From Plectrocnemia conspersa (lineage: Eukaryota > Arthropoda > Insecta > Trichoptera > Polycentropodidae): 64,000 nucleotides of DNA. Shown piece by piece: positions 55,701-63,400 of the stretch (positions are counted from its first letter, which is position 1; every line of letters starts with the position of its first letter). Under the pieces are notes generated by a model, which ran no database searches, was not told where the DNA came from, and saw only the letters and a program-made list of their open reading frames with translations. The translations under genes were made by a program, and so were the position numbers. The stretch is taken from NCBI GenBank assembly GCA_009617715.1, contig VTFK01000520.1, positions 124,001 through 188,000 of the forward strand, given 5' to 3'.

Positions 55701-58300
55701 TGTATGCCAGTGATTAAAACATGTTTTTATACATTTAATCTGTTGCAAAATCTTTCTCTCTACAGAGTGATTTAGATTTTTTATGAAGCCTGCCCTTATA
55801 AGTGTAAGAAAATGCTATAAATTGTCTTTTTCCTGATTTTTTTTACCATCAGAATATTTCCAACTATTTTAATAGTATTACAACTAGTTTCGAGAATTTG
55901 TAGTTTGTCTCGTGGTATATTTAATTTCGCAATATAAAAAGTAGAGCATTTACAACATGGTCTTAAAAATACTTAAAGCTTCATACAAAATCTGCCATTT
56001 AATAATAAAACTAATCTTAGCATTGCCGTGATTCATAATGATATTTAATATATGTTATTCAAATGCATTGAGGTAACGTTTTTTAAGTTTTAATAATAAT
56101 ATATTGTAGATCTTTTAAATAACTTTAACATAATGATGTCTCCAAGCCATCGATGTATCACACAATCCGTATTGAATCCTTTTGATGTCTGTACGTATAC
56201 TATCCATCACTTGGCTAATTCTGTTTGGTTTATCATACGCTCTGTTTATCCTCGTATATTTATGCATCACCCTTTACACTTTTAAGCCATCGTAGCAATT
56301 GTACCGTTAAACGACGAAAAAACGCAACGAAAATGCGCCAACTTGATGGATGGCCGTTACGCTTTTGGGTATGGGATTACACGTGGTGTGCAATTTTGTG
56401 TTTCAAAGCTTCAAATTAACGACGCGGTGCTTTAGGTGTACGAGAGCGTCGCAGATTAGTCTCGGATGTATGTTTCAAAATGTGGGACGTGAAGGACTTC
56501 AAAATGAACTTCTTTAAACATGTTTATGTCCCGTAGAGCATCTGGTTTCAATTTAATTGTTCAGTGCTACAAACTAGTGGTATAATGGACAAAATATCTA
56601 CATTATTTTTTAAAAAGCAAATATTAATATGTATTATAATAAAAAAATCAATTTATACCCATTTCCACCATTGCAATCCTTAAAGTGAAACATAGTAAGG
56701 CTTTTCACCTTATCATATTTTGCCCAACAAAATACATTTAGTTGCATCTACAATCGGAAATGATAATTGTGGCTATTGCAACTAAATACCCTGACCAATG
56801 CTGTAGCAATAAAGGTTCTGCAATACTTGTCTTTGTCATAAGCTGTGAAATACTAAGTTATACTTATGAAACATCTCACTGCTTTAATTGAAGGATATAC
56901 AATATATTGTACATATTTACTTTATAGACTCACAGTGAATACTGATTCCGCACAATCTTACCCTGATAATGATTCCAAAAAATCTGTATGATTCAAACAT
57001 TTTTTTAACTTAATTGTCTGATGTGTTTATGCATACGTCACTAGCTCACATAAGACGGAATAGTCGCTGATAGCTTGTCCCCAAATAGCACATTTTAGAT
57101 GACAAAATCTTACAGACAACTACACTGAGTGTCTGTTATTGTATTAATGTTATAACTTTTGAGAGTTTATACCTGTTCCAATATGCCATCCGATCCTATC
57201 CTAAACTAGTTTTTTTGTCTATCAAACTCCTCAATCGTTTGAATATTACCTTCAATGCAGTTTATCCACCTCCAAGATGATCATTAAAATTAATATTTTT
57301 CTTCACCGTGTTGTTTTGAACACAGGCTATACAACTTTTATGGAATGACTCAATTGATAATCGATAAATAATGTAACTAAATGATGCAGAAAAACATGAT
57401 TCAAGTTAAAAATAAATAAAAATGTTTAATTTATATTTTTATCTAAATAAAAGCTTCATTAAAAAACTACGGTTAAAACAATTGTGATAAAACCTTAAAA
57501 TTTAAACAATAAAGCTTATTTAAAATAATATTATAATTTGACTTCTGGCTCTCATAATAACTTTTTCTCACCTGTTAAAACTCAATGTTTATTTAACGAT
57601 ATGTTTAATCCCTTAAAAACTAAAATAGCTATTTTTTCAAGTCTAAAACAGATATATTAAAAAAATTAAATTTAAGGAAGCTAATAATATACCGCCTTGT
57701 TAGTAGAAACTAAATAAGTTTTAGAACAGATGTTCTTTTTAATAAAATTATAATAATAAAATTATAAAATAAAAATTGTTTACGTAACAACTCTAAATAA
57801 TTAATGAACGTAACAATGTAATATTAAACGTTCGTTTAGGTAATGTTTTTTGTTATTTAAATCAGTATTTTTATTGTTGATAAATATGTAAAAAAAAAAT
57901 TTAATTAAACACACGTCACTAAATTTTTCTCCAAATATATATATATTTTTTAGAAATAAAACAATGTTAAATATTGTGAAATTAAATTGCAAATAAAAAT
58001 ATAAATTAAAAATTGCGTCCGGTATTGTCACACGCTGACTAGCTACGGTAACTCGCTACAGTGATTATTAAATGTTAATTTAATTGTATACTTCGCCGAC
58101 CAATTTAAATGAAATCGCTTATATAAATAATAAAACAATATACTAATAATTTGTTGAAATTACCGCATTCAACTCAATAACTGTATAATTTCACCATAGA
58201 GTCGAATGAGAGAGAAGATGGTTATAGCATAAACGATCAGACAATTGAGACGAGTACGGACGGATCAGGCTATTCAACAACACCCATAACTACCATTTAA
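37512..58300 (+). CDS. beat: beaten-path (beat) family Ig protein, five-exon gene body, 5' end not identified
   Basis: Join of 37512-37723, 39904-40039, 41803-42062, 46788-46923 and 58200-58300. The exon lengths (212, 136, 260, 136, 101) plus one base from an upstream exon give 282 codons including the stop, with no internal stop, and all four internal junctions have AG/GT borders in compatible phases (0, 1, 0, 1). The product has two Ig-like domains. Domain 1 has Cys27, Trp42 and Cys95, with the family signature SVKWYKDGNEFYRY. Domain 2 has Cys142, Trp155 and Cys204, followed by the conserved NEESVEGERPQ segment. In Drosophila, Beat proteins are secreted or membrane-attached ligands on motor axons that bind Side-family receptors and loosen axon-axon adhesion (established knowledge). 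The tail is polar with no hydrophobic anchor, so this form is predicted secreted. A signal peptide is missing from these exons. Which Beat subgroup it belongs to cannot be settled without a tree. Confidence 0.93.
38184..39618 (-). mobile_element. second hAT transposon corpse, inside beat intron 1
   Basis: The ends CAGCGTTTCCCAACC and (from the right) CAGTGGTTCTCAACC are hAT-type terminal repeats, bordered by TTCTAAAG (38176-38183) and TTTTAAAG (39619-39626), an 8-bp duplication with one change. Element length is 1435 bp, shortened from a full hAT. The transposase remnant is on the minus strand. A 124-codon plus-strand ORF at 38981-39355 is its antisense shadow. It is opposite in orientation to the hAT copy at 35493-36574 and from a different lineage, as judged by its different ends. 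Confidence 0.9.
38925..39350 (-). pseudogene. broken hAT transposase, C-terminal part
   Basis: Read on the minus strand, the order is a SFMEYFPKPENKDDN block, a stop, ISNPLY, a second stop in VKDK-stop-NLIDLSSDK, then NFWLNIDEEYEELSKKA, the hAT dimerisation motif LLLPFTSTKLLERAFFS, KNKYRNKLD and DLRVYLTSLEPNF. This is the conserved end of a ZBED-type hAT transposase, with at least two in-frame stops. Confidence 0.85.
39904..40039 (+). CDS. beat: beat exon B: second half of Ig domain 1
   Basis: The acceptor CAG ends at 39903 and the donor GTATGT starts at 40040. It enters in phase 0 and leaves in phase 1. It encodes residues 72-116, beginning MENSSDTSVTLKKV, with an N-glycosylation sequon (Asn74-Ser-Ser), and carries the strand F motif GRYRCEVLGEAPAF with Cys95, the partner of Cys27. 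The following HTVVDHGDMTVV is the standard linker out of Beat Ig domain 1. The ATG at the exon start is internal to the protein and not a start codon. Confidence 0.94.
40040..41802 (+). other. beat intron 2 with a GC-richer islet at 41340-41720
   Basis: 1763 bases, GTATGT to AG. The first 1.3 kb is AT-rich. The last part holds a complex islet with CACCCCCGGGG and CGCGTCGTTATAACGGCGAC, a perfect 8-bp-arm palindrome (CGTCGTTATAACGGCG with one interruption). Overlapping short ORFs on both strands do not match any protein. Candidate intronic regulatory element. Confidence 0.7.
41803..42062 (+). CDS. beat: beat exon C: Ig domain 2, most of it
   Basis: The acceptor AG is at 41801-41802, and the donor GTAAGA starts at 42063. 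It enters in phase 1 and leaves in phase 0. It encodes residues 117-203: the linker ALPEEGPRIVGGRGRYQEGD, Cys142 in VQVTCTSG, Trp155 in LAWFINGDPV, a basic loop KGPKRKSSPGG, and the strand run TTTLGLEFKVKPEHF ending KHGDMKLK just before the partner cysteine in the next exon. Its base composition (about half GC) stands out sharply against the introns, as expected of constrained coding sequence. Confidence 0.94.
42348..42629 (+). mobile_element. GTTAGGTTTGGG-type MITE, copy 1
   Basis: The ends GTTAGGTTTGGG (42348-42359) and CCCAAACCTAAC (42618-42629) are exact 12-bp inverted repeats around a 282-bp AT-rich body with no ORF. Further inward, the halves keep weak mirror symmetry (AACGTTCCGCAACTGT facing GTTGCGAAACGTTT). 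Related copies lie at about 48195-48400 and 50527-50705. The target duplication is not clear, so the superfamily is open. Confidence 0.75.
45525..46315 (-). pseudogene. non-LTR retrotransposon reverse transcriptase remnant
   Basis: Read on the minus strand, blocks occur in the right order: LMGHSLKILLKIIQGRI, PAQFGFRKGLGIEEARF, QRCHEVRKPVYIY, FDCVKHDHFVEAL (the first catalytic Asp region), a stop, IPIQRGVKEGFVLSP, IIYSKPIFKEALQGQ, and further down a degraded C-terminal part ending near 45525. Frames shift at least once (between VYIYLI and FDCVKHD). This is the kind of endonuclease/reverse transcriptase LINE common in moths and butterflies, but the clade cannot be fixed by eye. Dead copy, antisense to beat inside intron 3. 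Confidence 0.85.
46788..46923 (+). CDS. beat: beat exon D: end of Ig domain 2 and conserved juxtadomain segment
   Basis: The acceptor CAG ends at 46787 and the donor GTCTGA starts at 46924 (a weaker donor). It enters in phase 0 and leaves in phase 1. It encodes residues 204-248, starting with Cys204 (CLATIATMYW), the disulfide partner of Cys142, then NEESVEGERPQRAPALESR, a segment conserved after Ig domain 2 in Beat proteins, and a polar end STAIDTRADRVQ. Reading past the donor would add an unrelated hydrophobic run, so splicing here fits the family better. Confidence 0.9.
48195..48405 (-). mobile_element. GTTAGGTTTGGG-type MITE, copy 2, inverted and eroded
   Basis: The reverse complement lines up with copy 1 from the GGTTTGGG end inward: TTTGGGTTTAAACAGCAAAT, then CGTTTCACAACTGTCAAATT, then ATTTTAGAGCAGCAT and TTTTCGCTA. 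The other half is recognisable as TTACAGTGAATGTGTATTTT (in copy 1 read inverted: TTACAGTGAAAGTG). Terminal repeats are degraded. Confidence 0.65.
49000..49070. repeat. nested inverted repeat
   Basis: TGTACAACATTAGGG (49003-49017) and CCCTAATGTTGTACA (49027-49041) are exact inverted copies around a 9-base spacer. A third, imperfect copy, CTAATGCTGTACAGTGTTGTC (49051-49071), pairs with the left side. It looks like a small foldback element built from one 15-bp unit used three times. Confidence 0.85.
50110..50240. repeat. dispersed repeat family 1, copy 3
   Basis: Contains ATCCGTGAGATTAGGAAAAT, then CTAG, a CTTACCTG segment, TCGGTTGGAATTA and CACTAACTCCGATC, colinear with the other two copies. 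It sits in beat intron 4. Confidence 0.6.
50527..50706 (+). mobile_element. GTTAGGTTTGGG-type MITE, copy 3, right end lost
   Basis: Starts GTTAGGTTTGAATTGATGTT, then TCGCAACTGTAAAATTAAAT and ATTTTAGAGTTTAATTA, then an internal AACTTAACTGGTAATACACC and TTCACTGTTG, colinear with copy 1. It then loses similarity, so the right terminal repeat is deleted. Confidence 0.65.
52740..53170. promoter_or_regulatory. GC-rich intronic islet dense in Sox-like motifs
   Basis: The most GC-rich patch of intron 4. It contains a 20-bp tandem pair starting TTTTTCGTCGTTT (52753 and 52773), then repeated ATTGT/ACAAT words, the Sox HMG-box core: CCCATTGTGG, the perfect 14-bp palindrome TATTGTCGACAATA (52898-52911), TACAATGTATTGTCG, GTCGACAATTG and ATAATTGTTAATT. 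Short ORFs on both strands (64 and 76 codons) match nothing. A neural enhancer is a reasonable hypothesis for an axon-guidance gene, but it is inferred from motifs alone. Confidence 0.4.
54848..54915 (-). repeat. tRNA-like (SINE-type) fragment
   Basis: On the minus strand, GGGTTCGAGCCCC (reverse complement of 54866-54878) is a near-ideal RNA polymerase III B box / TpsiC arm, preceded by AAGTTTGC and followed by ATCAGCGGCACTCG. The A box and a full cloverleaf cannot be drawn, so this is not a working tRNA gene. It is best read as a tRNA-derived SINE fragment. Confidence 0.4.
55378..56075 (+). pseudogene. Jockey-like non-LTR reverse transcriptase remnant
   Basis: Plus-strand fragments in correct order: LDQRGFCSPRSTVQ, then in a shifted frame YLNSGRQVEVIYTDIVKAL (catalytic Asp block), then PTGAPQES (block B), LLFNDDINTAV, and KLYASD where an active enzyme has YADD. 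Further blocks (SDLDF, CPYKCKKML) follow. Several stops and at least two frameshifts show it is dead. The order and wording are those of Jockey-group LINEs. It is a different lineage from the remnant at 45525-46315. Confidence 0.8.
56200..56530. other. GC-richer islet in intron 4
   Basis: It follows the reverse transcriptase remnant but shows no clear similarity to it. It includes CGTTAAACGACGAAAAAACG at 56305-56324, which is the inverse of a motif in the 52740 islet. A 64-codon plus-strand ORF has no recognised relative. Confidence 0.3.
58200..58300 (+). CDS. beat: beat exon E: C-terminal tail and stop
   Basis: The acceptor AG is at 58198-58199. The first two bases complete the Glu codon split with exon D. 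It encodes residues 249-281, a polar, acidic and Ser/Thr-rich tail (ESNEREDGYSINDQTIET, then STDGSGYSTTPITTI), and stops with TAA at 58298-58300. Support is the phase match, the non-repetitive composition compared with its surroundings and the lack of any other coding-like exon in the preceding 11.3 kb. The tail has no hydrophobic stretch, so this form lacks a membrane or GPI anchor. The tail of Beat proteins is poorly conserved, so this is the least certain of the five exons. Confidence 0.75.
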
Positions 58301-59316
58301 TTCTGGAAAAATATGTATATCTTAATCATCTAAAAGGTATTATAACAATTTTACCTTAAGATTAAACACTACATACACTTAACACATTTTCATTTAATAA
58401 AATGCAATTAACCTTTACTCCCTTCAGTTCCAATTGCTTTTTGCTTTTCATGATATTTAACTAGAATATCTAATGTATTATACTATTTTGTTATTGTTTT
58501 TATTTTTAAATAATCTATTTTATTAATTTTTTTCAGCCACCACCTATAATACAAATTCAGCGCATGCGTTAACTCCGATGACATGTGTGACAATTTTATA
58601 TATTTTCATTCAAAAGCTAATTACTGACAGATAACAAAATAGCTTGTAAAATTATGTTATATATCATACAAATTATATTCGATAGTTATTATGTATAAAT
58701 AATACGAGAAAAAAGTATTTGTAAATTTGTTTTAATTAAGATTATCGGATAGATTTTCAAAAATATATTAATCGATATAAAAAAGATGATAAGATGCCAA
58801 AATAACGTAAGCATATTGTACTATATATGATATTGATGAATCGATTATTAATTATTATTATTATTATTATATAATAAATACAATTTTATTATAAGTTTTA
58901 AATATTATATATGTATATGAAAAAAATGTATAAATGTAAAATAAATAATAATTGTCCATTTAGTATAATTATTATTATTATTAAGTAATTTTCCATGTGA
59001 TTATTATGATTATTGTTAATTATTAAATCATTAATCATCATTATTTGTTTGTAATAAAATTATTTCTTCATCATTAATAGACTTATTTTTAATTTTACCA
59101 AATAGTTTTTAAACGCATATAAAAAATCATTAGCTAATTTCACAATAGAAAGTGCAAGAATTAAAGAAAGTGAGAACCAAATTAACACATAGAGCTAATA
59201 AATGAAGAGTCTAGCCAAGAATTTTTTTTTTAAAGAAGATAGGTTTGATAATTTTCTCCGGGAACATATGTGATTATTGTCTTAAAACAAAAACTTTAAT
59301 TTACTTGACTTTACAG
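58301..59316. other. 3' flank of beat: possible 3' UTR and ATT microsatellites
   Basis: The first hundred or so bases are the probable 3' untranslated region. AT-rich DNA follows, with ATT-repeat tracts at about 58844-58870 and 58966-58983. No gene. Confidence 0.5.
58396..58401 (+). terminator. candidate polyadenylation signal AATAAA of beat
   Basis: AATAAA lies about 95 bases after the beat stop codon and is the nearest copy to it. The hexamer is common by chance in DNA this AT-rich, so position is the main argument. Confidence 0.35.
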
Positions 59317-59402
59317 TGAATGTTGATCAGGTTTGGCTGGCCATTAGGAGCAGCTGCACCTACCAGAGAGCCTGCACCACGAAGATACCGCATCGCCAAT
59401 AA
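59317..59402 (+). CDS. possible alternative last exon of beat
   Basis: A pyrimidine-rich acceptor (CTTTACAG ending at 59316) is followed by a sequence that reads in the phase left by exon D for 28 codons to TAA at 59400-59402 (VNVDQVWLAIRSSC... KIPHRQ). AATAAA overlaps the stop (59398-59403) and is followed by a GT-rich stretch, as at a polyadenylation site. A second open frame through the same piece (ATG at 59320) ends in a hydrophobic tail LRELLLLASSYLVYILS, but it is not in phase with exon D. This is complex, GC-richer sequence in an AT-rich flank. It may equally be a conserved noncoding or repeat fragment. Confidence 0.25.
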
Positions 59403-60060
59403 AGTGTGTCTCCGTGAGCTTTTGCTTCTAGCGAGTTCATATTTAGTTTATATTTTATCCATTAAAAATATTTAAAAAATAATAATCAACTATCGTTTCT
59501 AGTAATTATTAAAAGATACTAATAATTAGTAATTGTTGTGAAAATATTAAGCTTTTATTCTGCAAAATACTTTTATTGCGTCCAATAAGAGCTCATTATG
59601 AAGTATCACACCTTTATATAAAATTTCTTTCCTACATACTTTTGACCAAAACATTGATTTGGTGTTTTTAATGTTATTATGTCATATAAGTATTGTTTAT
59701 AAATCAGCTTTTCAAAAAAAAAAAATTAGTGATGACGCTGTTAGTAATAGACATTAAAACCATTAACGAATAATTAAATTAAATAATCATTTACATGTGT
59801 ATTACTGATTGTATATGATTCTACAAAAATAAAGGTAATGACACCAGCGATACATTATCATTATGCGGACCATATCCCAAATGCCACTACTAAGAAAAAA
59901 GTAAGTATCTAACAGAGATTAATTCACTTACATTTGCTTATTTAATAATTTATTAAAATAACTAGAATTCAAGCAGTAACGCAAAGACTAAACAACAGGT
60001 TAACCAGTTCTGGCTAAGATCTATATTTAGCTTAGTCACAAGAATTCCTCGTGCACCAAG
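59403..60060. other. AT-rich spacer, nothing found
   Basis: Low-complexity sequence between the possible alternative exon and the next islet, with short complex patches but no open frame. Confidence 0.5.
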
Positions 60061-60067
60061 GATCAGC

Positions 60068-60409
60068 ATGTTAAATTATGATATCGCCCTTTTGTTTAAA
60101 ATATCAATTCTGACGATGGCATATTCGCTGCAAATGTGCGATAAGCGAAAACCCAACAGAGGAAATCCACGGAATTTCAGGAGAGACTCCGCCGGTGTCA
60201 GGCGTCGCAATTTCTTGTCCAAACACACCGCAGGAAAAAGACGACGGGTGGTTAGATTGCGAAACCACCCTCTGATTTTTTCCTATGAAGAAAATGTTAC
60301 CCCCCTTCACGATCCGCCTTTGGTGGTCGGGTCGCAATCAAGGATATCGCGTGTTGCCGCATTTCACGCTGACTTGAGAAATGCAACGATGCTAGGGCTT
60401 GAAACATGA
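60068..60409 (+). CDS. unassigned 113-codon ORF in a GC-rich islet (doubtful)
   Basis: The ORF opens with a true ATG (60068-60070) and runs to TGA (60407-60409). Residues 5-20 are hydrophobic (DIALLFKISILTMAYS), followed by a strongly basic part with KRRRVVR and other dibasic sites, then a neutral C-terminal third. On paper this resembles a small secreted basic peptide precursor. Against it: no recognised family, no cysteine pattern, the opposite strand is also open for 77 codons, and similar GC islets elsewhere in the window carry equally long accidental ORFs. A conserved noncoding element is at least as likely. Confidence 0.15.
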   Translation: MLNYDIALLFKISILTMAYSLQMCDKRKPNRGNPRNFRRDSAGVRRRNFLSKHTAGKRRRVVRLRNHPLIFSYEENVTPLHDPPLVVGSQSRISRVAAFHADLRNATMLGLET

Positions 60410-60419
60410 TCGCTTTCAT

Positions 60420-63400
60420 GAAAGTGTGTAATTAAAATACATGTAAGTAAGTTTAAAATATTTTTTAATTTGATTTTTAAAATAAGGGGAAACCATGCTT
60501 TTGTTTTTTGTTCATTTGGAGATCACTTATTGTTATGTACATTGGCGTAACAAATACACTTGTTCGGTAAGTTGTGAATTTCCATTATTTTTTGCGATTG
60601 AATGACATGGTCCTGACAACGTTATTATCAATAATGTAATAAATTCTGTTTCGCATAGTCATTTTTCGCTAAAGATATTATGATTATAGATGTAAATTTT
60701 GGGATTGATATTACTGTTGTCTTAATAAAAATTGACGAACATATGACTATTATCATATAATAATTAAACATATTTAAAATATACCTTTAATTATTTAAAT
60801 AATAAGGTATCAAATATAAATCAGAATTTTATAACGAGCTTTAAAACGCAAGGAGACACACCTAAGAATTAATACTTACAACCTAAGTTATTAACGCACT
60901 AAAATGCATTCATTTTATATTTAAGTCATGCTCCTTCGTGGAAAAATGGGTGCTAATAACAAAGTTATTGAGCCGAAACTTAAGACCCTCACAAACCTAC
61001 ATCCGAATAATGCAGGACCGTAATAAATTTATATATTTATTTACAATATAAAAAACAAAAATTTCTAATAGCCCAAAATAATGTTTTTAGTATTTTTAAA
61101 GTAAGAAAAGAAAGCTTAAAATTTTGTTCTTCTTCCATAAATTTAATACAAGTGAAATAATGAGAGTCCAGACAAGTAAACATAGTTCAAATTAAAATGC
61201 TTTAAAAGGATTGAATTGCGTCTAATTAAAGCTCACTATTCAGTGTCACCTCGTCTTTACAATCACGAAACTCACACACCTTTAAAAGGCCTTTAAACTT
61301 TATATAATAAATGTGAATCAACATAAAGCCCTACTAGATACATTACTCCTTTTTTCAATTAAACATCATTTGAAGAAAGGTATATAATGCAATACTAAAC
61401 ATAGCTTCTTCAGCTTTTATAATGATGAATGATATATTAAATTCAATTGTATTTTTCCTTATTATTTTTAGTTTGTAAAATTATGGATGGAATATCATTT
61501 CGATTTTAAAACTTCTAATGAAAATCAATAATGCTAATTTATTTGTAAAAGCTTATTCAAACATTAGAACATGTTTGTGCATTAAATTAAAGTATACCCT
61601 TTAACCACGTTTTAGCTGTTAAAATATGCTATTTAGTATGTTGATTTATTTTTTCTAAAAAAAATCGAATATTTCTTTGTTCAATAAATCTTTTCAAATA
61701 AGAAACTATGCATCTTATAATTAAAAAATATTTAGTTTGTTTAGTTACATTATTACAGTTATTTTAAAAACCTGTAACAAACATTAATATTCAAAAAATT
61801 ATCGGTATACTATTAAAATATTTTTTAGCTCTCTGCGGCTCATAATTTAAGAAAAACTGCTCTATTTTAAAATAATATTTATTCTGATTTTTAAAGTTAA
61901 AAAGTTCAAAACTTTGAAAGTTAATTTGATGCGAGCAATTATATGTATAATAATCATGAACAAGAAAAATCTCTTGTACACGATATAAAAATCAATGGTC
62001 TTTGGTTAAAAATATGCTCCTTATAAATCACCTAGATTGTTTTAATTATGTATATAAAAAATCAAGACATAATTAATTAATAATTAAAACACAAAATTAC
62101 AATAAAGAAAATATATTACTAGCCGCTCGGTTATGCTGTAATTAATTTTTACAGCTGTTTTTATGCTTCCGGTTATGGAGTAATTATTATGGTAATAAAA
62201 TAAAATTAATAAACACGTCAAATTTATTTTAACAAAAATTAGTTGATCTTACTAAATTTTGGTCTGTTATTTAAAAATTGTATGACATGTGGGTCATACA
62301 ATTTTTAAAAATTTGGGTAAATAAGTTAATCTAAAAATGATAATTTATATTGTGACTCACAATAGCTTTTGAAATCAAGTATTTAAAATCTTTAACTTAA
62401 AGATTAAAAATGTATGAATCACATTTTTGTCACTACACGATTTCAATGTATTTAACTTTATTGAAAACTCAATGATATATTATAGATCAAAAAAACTATA
62501 AATCCGTAATAATTTATCACCTTTTTATTTTAAAAATATTTAAATTAGTAAAATCAATTCATTATTATAACATTTTTTTTCTATAATTACTATAAAAAAA
62601 GTAAGCTTCTATGTTAATTTATTTAAAAATACTTGATAATAAAAATAACAAGTTGTATTTATGACAAATCATTAGATTTATACAGGCAAATCTATACAAT
62701 AATATCTCATTAATCTTTAATGATTTTATTGTTATCGTTAAAAGCTAGGAAAGCAATTTATAATATTATTGTCAATTTTTAAGACCCAATTGACAGTAAT
62801 CTATTGTTCTCACTGCTCTGATTAGAAATTCGTATAATTTACAAATACAATATCAATAATTAAAACACTAAATAAAATAATAATATCTTAATTAAATTGT
62901 GAATAATAATTACGGACTGATAAATGTGTTCTTCGGGGTGGTATTTTTTCATCATCATGGATTTTTCATCATTTCATTTTCATGGATTTAAAAATAAAGA
63001 ATAAAATATTTTTATCGATGAAATGCGAATTTTTAAGAATAATATGATATATGCAGATGACACCATATTAATCGCCATATTATCTTTAAACGAGATAATT
63101 AATTGATTTAAACACTTGAGGAAAAAAAAACTATGGTTATATCAAAGATTTAAGAAATTACCACAAGTTAAATATAAAATGTCATAAGATATTTCAGAAT
63201 GATTTTAATCGAATATTTTATAAAATTATTTTACGCTGTTATGGCACTGCCTTTCCTGTCAAGTTAAAAGGTTGACGGGCGTAATAACAGCCGTTGAACA
63301 TCGAGTTACAAGTGTGACGATTGCGTTCATTCGTTAATCATGATAGTTTATATTAAGAATGACAGCTCTCTATGAGAATAAAGCATTTAACAATGAATGA

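Larger units (their letters stand above)
46924..58199 (+). other. beat intron 4, 11.3 kb
   Basis: The longest intron, between the end of Ig domain 2 and the tail exon. It contains islets at 46980-47330, 52740-53170 and 56200-56530, two MITE copies, a nested inverted repeat (49000-49070), a tRNA-like repeat (54848-54915), a reverse transcriptase remnant (55378-56075) and one copy of dispersed repeat family 1. Everything else is AT-rich, including 53200-54800 and 56900-58150, where I see nothing. Confidence 0.75.

Noticed and set aside
58844..58983. ATT repeats that might suggest a CRISPR or satellite array
   Set aside because: Short simple-sequence microsatellites without spacers. No CRISPR array exists in the window.
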